This document shows, one piece after another, positions 1 through 10,961 of a DNA stretch of 36,414 bases (its first letter is position 1; every line of letters starts with the position of its first letter). The notes beneath the pieces are model-generated. The model made no database searches. It had not been told where the DNA came from and saw only the letters and a program-made list of their open reading frames with translations. The stretch is from NCBI GenBank assembly GCA_001430745.1, contig KQ482042.1:1520321-1556734 (forward strand), given 5' to 3'. Source of the DNA: Auxenochlorella pyrenoidosa (lineage: Eukaryota > Chlorophyta > Trebouxiophyceae > Chlorellales > Chlorellaceae). Position numbers and translations under genes: made by a program.

Positions 1-1239
1 CCGCAGCCGCTCCGCCTCGACAAGCACGGGCACCCCGCGCTCCCGCGCCGCCGCCGCCAGCACCACCGCTGCCTCGGTCAGGCGGCCATCAAAGTAGACC
101 AGCGCCGCGCCCTGCAGGGCATCCTCCGCCAGCTGGGGGGTCATCTCCTCGGGCGCCATCGGCTCGCCGGGGGTGTGGATGCAGGTGCGGGTGCCGCCTG
201 CAGAGGGGGAGAGGAGGGAGGCAAGCGGGCACGCTGAGGGGCGCATCCGGCTGTGCCCGCAGCGCAGGGCGGGCTGCTCTCGGTTCGGACTCCTGCTGTG
301 CAGGAGGCCTGTGCCCCAACCCCTTGCATGGATGCCTGGCAGGACATCAAGCCAGGGGCGCCAGCCTGGTATGCCAACACCAGCCAGCAGCTCAAGCTGG
401 CGCTCCACGCAGCTGGAGGGCGGGGAGCTGTCAACCATGCGCCGCCCACATTGCGCACCAGCCGCCCCGCACAGCCGGCGCAGGCGCAGAGCGCGCGGCG
501 CGCCCACCCTGGCGGTCCACGATGATGTAGGTGAAGGGGGAGGGGGCGCCCGGCGCGCGCAGCACGTAGCGCGTGTCCACCCCGTCCCGCTGGAACTCCG
601 CCAGGATGCCGTCGCCCACGCCGTCGCCGCCGATCTTGGTGACGCAGGCGGGGGAGAGGCCCAGGCGCGCCGCTGCGGTGAGCGCGTTGCCGCAGTTGCC
701 GCCGCCCTGCCGGGGAGTGGGGCGCGGCGCGGGGCCGGCGCATGCGGGTGGGAAGGCAGGGCCGGCAGCTTGGCGGCGTGCCACAGACAACGCGCTGTCT
801 ATGTGGTGGCACTTGTGAGAACAGGCGGCGGCACAAGACCACCACGGCAGCACCCGCCTGTGCCTCAAACTGCTCGGTGCGCAGCTTGTCGTCTGGCCGG
901 GGGAAGGCGGCCACCTGCGCCAGCAGGTCCTGCCCGCTGCTGCCCATGCCCACCACCTTGATGGTGTGCGGCAGGGGCTCGGAGCAGCCCTGCGTGGGGG
1001 GCGTGAAACGAGGGTTGGCAAGGGAGGCGGCAGCGGGGTGGCACAGCGGCGGCAGCAGCGGCGGCAACAGGCGGTGGACAGCTGCAAACCTGAAAGTCGT
1101 TTGATGCCATTGCCAGTATCGAAGGTTTGCGCGAGATGCCGGGCCTGGGCCTGCCAAAAGCCCTGGAGGCGGTGGGAGCTGGCGCAGACAGCGCCTGGAC
1201 GGCCTGCATGACGCCTGTAGCTACTACAATGGTTCCCAA
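1..1239 (-). CDS. pfkB-family carbohydrate kinase, 3' part missing
   Basis: This is a sugar kinase of the ribokinase/pfkB fold, which phosphorylates a sugar or nucleoside with ATP; the substrate cannot be told. Exons on the minus strand are 1239-1090, 989-858, 706-508 and 197 to beyond base 1, giving 226 residues. Residues 1-50 are basic and rich in Ala and Ser, like a plastid transit peptide. The kinase fold starts near residue 60 with VVGMGSSGQDLL, followed by the sugar-binding GGNCGNAL segment near residue 95 and a TYIIVDRQGGTRTCIHTPGE strand pair. The catalytic DTxGAGD motif lies outside the window. The exon 2/3 join is in phase only if the intron starts with GC at 857-856; a GT four bases further on is out of phase. 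It also leaves two glycines where relatives usually have three, so this junction is uncertain. Confidence 0.85.
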
Positions 1240-1375
1240 ACACGATGCAGGGCAGGATCAGCGCAATGGGCCTTAGTGGCACCCAGCTGGAGCCGCGCAG
1301 CACGAAGCACGCTCTTTTGAGCCGCTTGAAAGCCTCTTGTCGGCTGTGTCCTGTCCGATCATTGCCCTTAAAATT
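1240..1375. promoter_or_regulatory. divergent upstream region, sugar kinase / HAD hydrolase
   Basis: Only 136 bases separate the proposed start codons of the minus-strand kinase and the plus-strand hydrolase. Both 5' UTRs and core promoters must overlap or lie within the neighbouring first exons. I see no clear TATA box. The role is inferred from gene orientation only. Confidence 0.4.
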
Positions 1376-3085
1376 ATGCAGGTGTCACATAGGCGTTCGC
1401 CCCTGCAGCCAGGCAGTGCACTTCCAGTGCGGCGCCGTGGAGCAGCGGCAGGGCGCGCCCCTATTTGTGCTAGCGCAGCAAGTAGGGCAGGTGTGATCTG
1501 CAGACAACGCGATTGCTTTGGTGCAGTGCCCAGACTGCTGTCGCCGCTGCCACTCCAACTGCCGCCGCCGCCGCCTTGCATTCCTCACGGCTGGCTTGCA
1601 GGTCCTGATTTACCTAGAGCAGTGGTGTTCGATCTGGGGAAGGTGGGATGGAGAAAATCTGCCCCTACACTTCATGGCGGTGCCGCTGCCTCGAGTGCTG
1701 TGTGCCCGCTCGCCTGCCCCGCACTTCACCGCAGTGCCGCTGCCCCCCCACTGGGAGCAGGTGCTGCTGGATTTTGACTTTCGCAAGTCGAGCGCCCGCC
1801 TGGCTGCAGCCTGCCAGGCGTCCCCGCAGACCCGACCCGAGGTGCGCCCTTTTTGAATGCCACAGCGCGGCCACTGCCTGCGGGAGCCCCCGTGTAAGCT
1901 CTTTATCTCCAGGAGCAGGTGCGGCGATTCCACCCAGCTTCGCAAAAGCTCCAAACATTTCCACACGTCGCTCCTCCCCCTGCAGGTGCTGCTGGAGCTC
2001 TTTGGGCACGCGTCACCCGGCACTGCCACGGGCCTGCTGGATGCCTGGGCAGGCGTCTCGCTTGTCGAGCAGCTGGAGCGGGGCCAGCTGAGCAACAAAG
2101 AGTTTTACCAAGCCGTTACATCGGCCAGTGGTGGGTGGGGCGGCGGATGCTGTGGACGGATGGCTGGCTTCGTGCTTCGGCAGATCTGGTGTGCACTTGG
2201 GCCTTCCCTTTGAGGGCGGCAGTCAGCAGGCCGCCCCTGCTGCTTGCTGGCCTCTGCCCCGCAGGCCTGCGAGTCGACTTCCCAACCTTTGCTGAGCTGT
2301 ACGCCGACATCTTCACAGAGGTACCGGCCATGATCGCGCAGCAGCAGCTGCTCCTGCAGGCGGGCGTGCCCTGCTTCCTGATGTCCAACTGCAGCGGTGA
2401 GGAGTGGGGGCCGCCTGGCGATGCTGAGGAAAGCTGGGGGGAGGCAGACAAGCCACCAAGTGGCGTTCGGACGACGGCTGACCCAGCAGCTCCGCTGCTG
2501 CCCTGTCTGGCTCAGCCGTGCCTGCAGTCTGCGCGCAGCGACCAATGCGTGGGTGTCCGCCCGTAGGCTCACAGCTCACCCCCTGTGCCTCCAGACACCT
2601 TGCTCGACTCTGATGCGCCCCCATCTCCCTGGCAGGCCTGCACATCGACGACGTGCGGCGGCGCTACCCTTTCTTCAACACCTTCACAGGGCTCATCCTC
2701 AGCTACGAGGCAAGGCTTCCGGGACACTGGATACAGCCGCTGCTGCCGACTGCCGCCCACTTGGACAGCGCTGCCGACGCTCAACCTGCGGTGCTGCATC
2801 GCTTGTGAAAGTGCTCTATTCTCCCGCTTTTGCTTGGCTCATGTTTGACAGCCTGCTTCGACAGCTACCCACCCGCAGGTTTGCTCCTTCAAGCCTGACC
2901 CTGAGATCTATGCGGCGGCAGAGCAGGCCGCCCAGCTGGCGGGCCCAGAGCTGCTGTTCATCGATGACAGGGAGGAAAACGCGGCTGCGGCTGCGCAGCG
3001 AGGCTGGCAGGCAATACATCACACCAGCCCGGCAGACACATTGCAGCGGCTGCGGCAGCTGGGGCTGCCAACTGTGGACCTTTGA
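1376..3085 (+). CDS. HAD-superfamily hydrolase (YihX / epoxide-hydrolase N-domain type)
   Basis: This is a phosphatase-like haloacid dehalogenase enzyme of 264 residues. Exons are 1376-1490, 1602-1642, 1761-1841, 1986-2130, 2265-2396, 2636-2709 and 2879-3085. Residues 1-40 are Arg/Ala/Ser-rich and suggest an organelle transit peptide. Motif I is VVFDLGKVLLDFD at about 46-58, with the nucleophile Asp49 but Gly at the +2 position usually held by Asp, as in YihX-like relatives. Motif II is FLMSNCS near 165, motif III is the Lys of SFKPDPEIY, and motif IV is LLFIDDREEN. A helical cap lies between motifs I and II. The small substrate, perhaps a sugar phosphate or FMN, cannot be assigned. Intron 6 starts with GC (GAG|GCAAGG at 2710). 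Intron 1 is 111 bases and free of stops, so retention would keep the frame. Confidence 0.85.
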
Positions 3086-3683
3086 GCTGGGCCAGCGTCG
3101 GCCCCTGACCTGTGATCTTCCTCGCTTGCAATCATTCCGATTAATGTACTTTTCTGCTGCCCCCAAACGCCTTGCAGTTTTGCATACTTTGTCAGCTCTG
3201 AACTAGATTTTACATGCACTCGCTTGCCCTTCTGTTCAACACTGGTATTTTGTTCGACTGTCAAACCTTCCAACAGCCGCAGGCAGCCCAGGATCTCTGG
3301 GCCAAACTCTCCTGTTGGGCCAGGTGACCCTGGGCATTTGCAGAAGGGCTGCACATGAGCTGTATGCCGGTCGTGTCGCGCAGGAGGTCAAGTGGCAGGA
3401 ACGGGCAGACGTGACAGTCAAGGGTTTGGGTGCGTTTGCTGCACAGAATGCACTGCCTGGTTCTTGAAGCTGGACTGGTAGGTGCACAAGCTACAGCCCC
3501 TCTCCCTGCTTTTCCAGAGCTGCTCAGACAGTCAGGGTGGTGACTGCCAGGCTTGGAGGCACGAAAAACACCCCCACCTTGCTCTGAGTTGGCGAGGGAA
3601 GAAACCAGCCAAGTGGCGCCACCTGTCAATGCGTTATGAGGTCCTCGGACTGTCTATCGTCTCGTGCCCAACACCAGCACGCG
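3086..3683. other. intergenic stretch, no gene seen
   Basis: This should hold the 3' UTR of the HAD hydrolase and the 5' region of the tether gene. The frame of the downstream gene stays open up to an upstream ATG at 3636, which would add 16 residues to its N-terminus. I see no conserved coding segment, RNA gene or TGTAA polyadenylation signal. Confidence 0.5.
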
Positions 3684-6600
3684 ATGGTGCAGCTAAACGG
3701 GCAGCGAGGCTCCTGCTGTTGCGGGCAAGCAGCAGTTGCAGCAGCAGCCGCGGCCAGCGGCAGCAGCAGCTCAGTTCTCTGGCTGCTGCTGGGCGCTCTC
3801 CTGGCCGCTGCGTGCTTTGCTGCGGGCCTTTGGGCTCTGCAGCAGCATGAGCGCCGGCACCGTCGAGCCCAGGTTGGCCACCTCTGCCGGCGACTGGGGG
3901 GTGCCTGCTGGTCTCCTCGTGGACCAGCAGCCACAATCCCTCAACTGATGACCCTGCACCCCGCTGACTGCCTGGCTGCAGGCGGCTGCTGAAGCCCGTT
4001 GGGACCCTCTCACACTGCACGCACTTCTACAGGACAGCCTGCCACCCTGGGTGAGGCGGCCTACCCAGGCTGCCCCCGCAATGGCGACGTCAGCAGAGTC
4101 TGGGGCCACTGGAGCAGGGAGAAGCTCATGCGGCGGCTGCTGCAACCTGTACTTGGAGACTCACCAGCAGGCGAACGCTTATGCATGCAGGTTGTCGACC
4201 CTCAGTGGTCACCGCAGGAGTGGCTGAACGGCACGCTGGCATCGCTCTGGCCCCACATCAGCAGTGCAGGCGGGCTGGCTGGGGCACTCGTCGCCTGCAC
4301 AATGCACCATCCAGCCCATTGTTGTCGTTTGCAATGACCAGCTGCTGTTCCACTGTGACCTACTGCGCTGCTCTCTAGCTCTTCAGCATGTCAAGTGCGC
4401 GTGCCAGCCCCGCTCGAGTTTAAGGCATGGCTGCCTTGCCTCTGCCTCGTGCCTTTCTGCAGTGGCCCGCCAGGCGGCTGCAGGTGGCCGACTGGAGGCG
4501 CAGCTCAACAGCACCGCCGTGTGGCGCCCGCGCTTCCTGGTCGGAGCACACGTCCAGGCGCGCTCCCATGCGGTAAACTGTGACCTGCCCAGCAGCGGGA
4601 CGCGCACTGGCTTCCCTGCCCGCCTCGCAGGCAGCAAGCCCCATGCCAGCTCTTAGCTGCAGCACTTGCCCAGGACGGGTTGTTCATGCTACTCACCCTT
4701 TTATTCACCACTTATCACACCCACTTCTTCAGCTGCGCGGCGTCGACCTGGGGCCCTCCCCGCCTCACATTGTCGCGGTCAAGCGGCTCAGCCCTCCAGG
4801 CAGCGGCGGCAGCGGCAGTGGCAGTGGCGATGGAGCTGCCGACCTTTTTGGCACCTTCCATGGCGGGACCAGCGTTGGCGGCGGGGGGGTGGGGGTGCAG
4901 GAGGAGCTGTCCTTTGACTGCTCCTTTGCATGGAGCAGCAAGATGGAGGGTGAGGCGGGGCCCAGGGGTGGGTGGCGGGCTGCATGGATTGGCTGTTCCT
5001 GGGCTGGAGCAGGTCGTGCTGTGCATGGCTTGAGTGGGTTTCTTGCTGTTTGGGCACACGCTAGTCCTGCGGCACAAACAGCACCAACGCTGCGTGCACG
5101 ATCTCGTCTGTGACTTTGGCCTGGGGCTACTGCCACCCCGTGTTGTGCCCTGCTCTGCAGTCAAGCTGCTGTTCAGCCTGCTGCCGGCACAGCAGGCTGA
5201 GCTGGAGCACCGGCTGGGCTGGCTGCGCCAGGTGTGGATCCTGGTCAAACGCGCAATCGTGGTCAAGGTGCGCCCAGGGCTGGGGCAGGAGGGGGGGGGG
5301 TGGGGTGCCACAACTCGTGTGCAACTAAGCCTGTTGCAGGTGGGCTGCCTGCGTGCCAGGCGCATTCCCCGGGAAGGTGTGCGGGTATTCATCAGGCAGA
5401 ATGCCCGTCCCGCAGATTGGCGTGAAGAACATGGTGGTGCGAGGCACCCTGCGCCTCACCCTGGCCCCTCTGCTCAGCGACCTGCCGGTGGTGGGGGCGG
5501 TGCGCCTCTCCTTCCTGGGGCCCCCCAGTGAGCCAACTTGCGCTGCTGTTGGCTGTCCCAGCATAGATGTGGCTGAGGTGCAGCTCTTGCATGCAGCCAA
5601 AGGGGGTGTTTCCATCGCCGCTGCTGGCAATCTAGCGGCTGTTGAGGGGAGCGAGTACGGGGTGAAGCCACTTGAATCAGACGAGCAAGCTTGTAGCCCC
5701 GCCCGCATGCAGCCTTCAGCTACGGCACCACGGTGTACGGGGGCAACATCTTCGTGCTGCCCGGCCTGGAGGCCTGGATCAAGTGAGCTGCGCGCCTGCT
5801 GTGCCTGGATGTGCCATGCACCAAAGCCTCCGGCCAGGTGGACCTGGGCAGTATTTCTCGCCCACTGATGCCTTGCCTCCCTCCCCCCGGCCTGCAGCTC
5901 CTTCATCAGGGCCAAGGCACTTGCCCCCTTTGTCTTCCCCCAGAGCTTCACCCTCCCGCTGCCGGGGGCACCGCTGTCTGTCGGGCCCAGCCAGGCAAGC
6001 AGGACCCTCCCTCATTGGCTGCAGCCCTGCTCCCAGGTTCACACTTGCTGGACCAGACAGCGGTGACTGACATCTGCCTTGGGAACGTCTGTCCGAGCGG
6101 TCGTCCTGAGCCATCCTTTCGCTCGATGCCCTGCAGCTGCCAGAGGGGCTGCTGGAGGTGCGGGTGGTTGAAGCCTGCGGCCTGCCCCGCATGAACTGGC
6201 TGGGAGGACGGGCCGATCCCTTTGTCAGGAGAGGAGCCAGCGAGGGGCTGGGCAGGGGAGCACCGGGTGATGGGCTGATATCGGGCTGCATGCATTCCAC
6301 GGCACAGCACACGCGAGGTTGCAGCAATCATGGAACCCGGGCCTGTTTTGCATGCACCACCAGTGTGACCAGGCCCATCCGCAGTTGTGTGCCCCAACTC
6401 ACTGCGCCAATCTTGGCCCGCCCGCCACCGTTCCCTGCAGGCTGTGGGTGCGCGAGGAAAGCAAGTTCCGCACCTCTGTGAAGTCGCGCACGCTGAGCCC
6501 GCAGTGGGAGGAGCAGTTCACGCTGATCGTGCACGACACGCGCTTCCAGGCCCTAACCCTGGTGCTGTTCGACTCGGGTGGGTGGCGAATGGGCGGCCGT

Positions 6601-8832
6601 GGAGCGTGTACCGCATTGGACTAGGCGGGGCGGGGCATGCTTGCCATGGCATTCTGTCTCCAAAGCAGGGCATGCCTCGCTTGCCCCCAGACCTTTGCTG
6701 CCTGCCACCCGACTCCCTGACCCTGTCTTCCTGGCTGCTGGCTCCGGCGTATGCCGCAGCCTGACTCCGCCCTCTTGCACCTTTCCCTGCCAGCAGACAC
6801 GCTGCTTCCCGACGAGGAGATTGGGAGGGCAGAGGTGCCGCTGAGCACGCTGGACCTGGTGAGTTGTATGCAGTCTTGCTCTCACTATGGAGGGGCGTGC
6901 CACCAAGGATGATGTGAGCAAGAAGCCTTTTGAAGTGACAGGCGCAGGCAAAAAGCGCCTTCAAGACAAGGCATGCTGGCACAATGTCCACCAACCACCG
7001 TGCCCCGGCCGCAGGCCCCTGGGGCCAGAAACGACCTTTGGCTGCCAGTCATACCGCCAATGAAGCGGCTCAGCAACAAGGGCGGGGCGGCTGGCAGGCA
7101 GGCAGGGCTGCATGGAGCGCACAGCATGGAGAGCGCATGGATGCCGCCCAACAGCCTGGCACCCGTGGGCCCTGTGCTGCAACCACCCGAAGGCACTGAA
7201 GCCACCCCGGCAGCGACGGAGCACGACGAAGCGGGCAGGGAGGGCACCGCCAGAGGGGTAGGCCTGCTGCACCAGATCCGCCGCAGCTTGGGAATGCAGG
7301 GAGACAAGCGGGCTGACCAGGCGGCGGCGCAGCAGGCAGAAGAGCAGCCAGGCCTGCCTCCACAGCGCAGCCGCGGCTTTTCGCTGCGGCGCATGACCTC
7401 CCGGCTCCCCGCCACCCTCATCAGCCTTGGCAGCACTGGCAGCGCAGGGAGCGGTGCAGCGTGCGAAGCGGCCCCCTTTGGCCGCAGCAGCCGCGGCTGC
7501 CAGCTGCACATCCAGTGCAGCTTCAGCGCCTTCACCCCCGATGAGGTGCAGGCAGCGGGGGCGGCTGCCGCGCGACCCGGCATCGTCACCCTCCTGCGCA
7601 GGCAGGGTGCCCAGCCCAACCATGCAGTGGCCTGCTTGCCTGCCTGCTCAATTGTGCAGACATGGCCTGCTCGATTGCTCAGGCAGACTATGCCCGTCCT
7701 GCAGGCCGCAGCACAATCACTGCCCACCTGCATCGCTGCTGTGCCGCCCGCACGTGAGCCCCGATGGCTGCGCGTCCCCCCCCCCCGCAGGCTGAGCCGG
7801 CAGTCCCGGGTGCCGGGCCTGCTGCGCAGCGGCGTGCTGGGCATCCACCTGGAGCGGGCCGAGAACCTGTCCAGCAGGACGCAGGCCGGCTTCACCCGCA
7901 ACTTGTGAGCTGGGTCCCAGGCCTTGGGTGCAGCTGCATGCAGCCCCCTGACGCAGCAGGAAGCCGTACCAGGTCCTGCGGCTATGTTTCTGCCTCACAG
8001 TGGCCTGCGTCCCAATGCTGTGGTGCTCTGTTGACACATGCCCGCTGGCCTTCCCGGCGCGATCTCTGCCGCGCCCCCTCAGCAAGGTGAAGATCGACGT
8101 GGGCCCCTGCATCAGCCGCGTCACCGAGCGCGGCAAGGTCGACTTCCTGCACAAGCGCAACCCGGTGTTTGACGAGAGGTGCCGCGGGCGGGCGGGCGCG
8201 TGGCGAGCGGGGGCTGTGCGCGTGTTGCGCAGCCAAGGCTGGACTCCCACCAGTTGCATGCAGCCGTGCATGCAGGCATGCCTGGCACAGCTGCCCGCCT
8301 CTCTGCTCACCTCATCTTTAGTTTTATGTGGCAACCTGGGCTCCACCCCAGCACTGGCCTCTGCCTGCCCTCTGCCCCCCCCCCCCCCTTCAGCCTGGAG
8401 CTGCTGGTGGACGGCGACACCGCGGCCTCGGAGCGCACCATCGTCACCCTGGAGATCTGGGCCTGCCACTTCCTGCGGCGCGACAAGTTTAAGGCGCGGC
8501 ATGCGCTGGCTGGCCTTCGCCGGGCTGCCCCGTCGGCTCAAGGTCCCAGCCAAGCGGCTGCATGGCGCATCGTGCACTGCTTGCCTGCTGGCTGCGCGGA
8601 TGTGCCCACACTTGTCTGGCCCCTCATGCAGTCAGCCCCTGGCATCCACTGAGTGGGAACGCATGAATGCTCCCCACCCCCACCCGACCAGCAGGGCCGG
8701 GCAGAGGTGCCGCTGCGCGAGGTGCAGCGGCGGCGGTGCATCCGCGGCACATGGCCCCTGCAGGATGCACCCCAGCCGGGCGGCACCCTGGCAATGTCGC
8801 TCAGCTGGACTGCAGCACGAGGCATGTACTGA
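3684..8832 (+). CDS. extended-synaptotagmin-like SMP/C2 membrane tether
   Basis: This resembles plant SYT and animal E-Syt proteins, which anchor in the ER and move lipids at ER-plasma membrane contacts. The model has 17 exons and 780 residues: 3684-3872, 3982-4050, 4191-4269, 4463-4539, 4733-4949, 5161-5267, 5416-5527, 5713-5782, 5898-5994, 6137-6228, 6441-6577, 6797-6858, 7015-7601, 7791-7904, 8083-8178, 8394-8493, 8695-8832. One membrane segment sits at about 31-52. The SMP lipid-transfer domain covers about 64-339 (LPPWVVDPQWSPQEWLN, then GGNIFVLPGLEAWINSFI). C2A begins at about 341; it keeps ADPFV and FDSDTLLPDEEIG loop acidic residues, but loop 1 has Asn where Asp is usual. C2A is interrupted by a roughly 147-residue basic insertion. 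C2B (about 632-780) lacks most calcium-binding Asp. Introns after 4269, 5994, 7601 and 8493 appear to start with GC, and that after 6228 with GA. Confidence 0.85.
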
Positions 8833-9253
8833 GCAGGCCGGGCGGCTGGCTGCAGCGTGTTGCAGTCCTTGACTGTTAGGTGCACCACTCCTGCCCTGCC
8901 TTGTTTCCCTGGTGTGGTGCTCTGAGGCTGTGGTTGCATAGCATATGGGTCTCGCTCAAACTGCAGTGTTCAGATGGCTGAGTGATGAGAAGTACAAAGG
9001 GAGGCAACGAAATGGCACACAAGCAAATGAAACGGGCCGGGATGCCGGGAAAAAACAGAGGCCCCTCCAAGGCGCTTCCTCTACGTCATTCGTACAGTGG
9101 CAGGCGGCAGCACAGGTGCAGCACGCCGGCTACCAGGGGGCGCTGCCTGCCAACTCTTGCTTCGTTTGGTGCGCAGGCTCTAAAGCAGCAGCTTGCAAGC
9201 ACCCGGTACTGCCAAAAAAATTCCAAGCGCCAAGCCTGACTCCTCCCAGGCTT
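8833..9253. other. convergent 3' region, no gene seen
   Basis: These 421 bases separate the stop codons of two convergent genes and should hold both 3' UTRs. I see no TGTAA signal on either strand, no hairpin terminator (not expected here) and no coding potential that matches a family. Confidence 0.5.
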
Positions 9254-10720
9254 CTACGAGTGGTCCAGCGGCGCCACCTGGCGTGGGCCGGCCATGGCGC
9301 TGTCTGGCCGCTGCAGGCCAGACGCCCCCGCCGCCTGGATGCGGGCATACGGCAGGGGCTGCCCCTCTGCCAGCGCCTTGGTGTTGCCCACCAGCACCTC
9401 GCGCGGCAGCTTGCCCACCGCCGCCGCCACCGGCTTGCCGCTGGCATCCAGGAAGACAAACTGCGTGGGTGGGTAGGGCGGTGCAGAGGCCAGGGTTGGG
9501 AGACGTGGGTAGGGCGGGGACGAGGGGGCGTCGACAAAGGGGCGTCGACAAGGGGGTCAGGCACGGCACTGTGCGGGAGCTGCTCCCCTGAAATGGCATG
9601 CAAGATGGCCCCTGGCATGAACATGGATGGCCTGCCCACTGGTCTGCCCCTGCTCAGCACCCTGGGCGGCGGGGTCGGCTCGTCCCGCCAGCGCTGGCGG
9701 CTGGGCGGGCTCACCTCCGGGATGCCCTTCACGCCATACTCCAGCACCTCGGGCGCCCACTTGGTGTTCTCCACGTTCAGCGCCACAAAGTTGACCTGGC
9801 CGGGAGTGGAGTGGGGTGCAGGGCATGGACTGGCTGGAGTCGGGCCCGGTTACCATTGGGTTTGGCCACACCCGCTGCAGCGTGGCCCACACCGCCCTGG
9901 CATCGCCCCACCCTGTTGCCGCACACACCTGCCCACGGTAGGCCTGCTCCTGCTCATACGCCAGCGGCAGCAGCTCGCGGCACACCTCGCACCAGTCTGC
10001 AGGATGCGGGCACGCAGGTGAGTGACAGCAATGCTAAACGAGGCCACGTTGCTGTTCCTTCGCAAAAGTCACATCAACTTCATACATACTGTGCACTTTG
10101 CATCCACCTCACCTGCATAAAACTCCAGCACAGTTGGCCTGCAGCGCAGCAGGTGCGGCCAGGCTCAGCTGCCATGGCTGGCCCAACGGACAGCAGCAAA
10201 ATGCCAGCAAAATGCCAGCTGCAGCAGTCCAGCCTGAGGATCTTCCCCATGCTGAGCAAAGCTTGTGCCAGCCCACATCTCACACGGATAGCAGCCAGCT
10301 CTGAGACTGCCCAGCACCAACCACCAACACCGTCCGCACGCACCGTCCATTCTGCAGCGCCTGGTCAAGCGGCACAGAGTTTGCCTCGAGCGCTGCAAAG
10401 GAGGGCCCTCCCATGGTCAGCCGAGCTGCCAGGAAGAGCGCCACTCCCACTCCCACGGCGCCGCCGGCCAGCAGGCCATTGCCGTTGCTGCTGCTGGGCT
10501 GCTCCGCCGGTGGTGCTGCCGCAGGAGTTGGAGCGGCGGGCGTGGGAGGCGCCGCGGTGACCTGCTCCGCCGCTTGCTGCTGGCCAGGCTCGCCCTGGGT
10601 GGCCCGCCTGATCACGCTGAAGCCCCTGGCTGGGCGGCAGCTGGCAACTGCAGGCGAGGCGCTGGCGGAGGAGAGGCGAGCGGCCGGAGGGCAAGGGTAA
10701 GGGCGGGCCCCGACCAGCAT
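9254..10720 (-). CDS. HCF164: HCF164 thylakoid thioredoxin-like protein
   Basis: HCF164 is a thylakoid membrane thioredoxin-like protein. In plants it passes reducing power into the lumen, working with CcdA, and is needed for cytochrome b6f assembly. The model has five exons on the minus strand (10720-10344, 10138-10113, 9996-9929, 9795-9715, 9460-9254) and 252 residues. Residues 1-45 look like a plastid transit peptide, followed by an Ala/Pro linker and a membrane span at about 82-101. The thioredoxin fold starts at [19 protein letters not shown]; the redox motif is Cys137-Glu-Val-Cys140. [26 protein letters not shown] and [17 protein letters not shown] match the plant protein closely, including the cis-Pro of GIP. 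All introns are GT-AG. The start codon is the least certain part, since an upstream non-coding or coding exon is possible. Confidence 0.93.
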
Positions 10721-10961
10721 CTTGAAAGTTGGTGGATGGCGGTGGAGAATGCAGTGGTGAAGGCCCGGCGATACTCCACTTCAAGACGGCGCATTTCCCA
10801 GCATGGCGCATCTGCGGTGCAGTGTGTCCTCTCTTTCTGCTCTTAAATTGAAGTCTGCAAATGGCGTGATCGCAGGGAGGCACCGCAAGCCCTGGCTGCC
10901 GACAGGCGCACAGCGACTGCCCTCCAGTGATGCCCTTCTACGCGCTCGCTGAGCTCATACA
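10721..10961. promoter_or_regulatory. divergent upstream region, HCF164 / HRD3
   Basis: The 241 bases between the start codons of HCF164 (minus) and the SEL1L/HRD3 gene (plus) must hold both 5' leaders and promoters. No TATA box or other recognisable element stands out. The regulatory role is inferred from orientation. Confidence 0.4.

Noticed and set aside
9521..9556. Short tandem copies of GGGGCGTCGACAA in an HCF164 intron
   Set aside because: Only two to three imperfect copies within intron sequence; it looks like minor slippage rather than a functional element.
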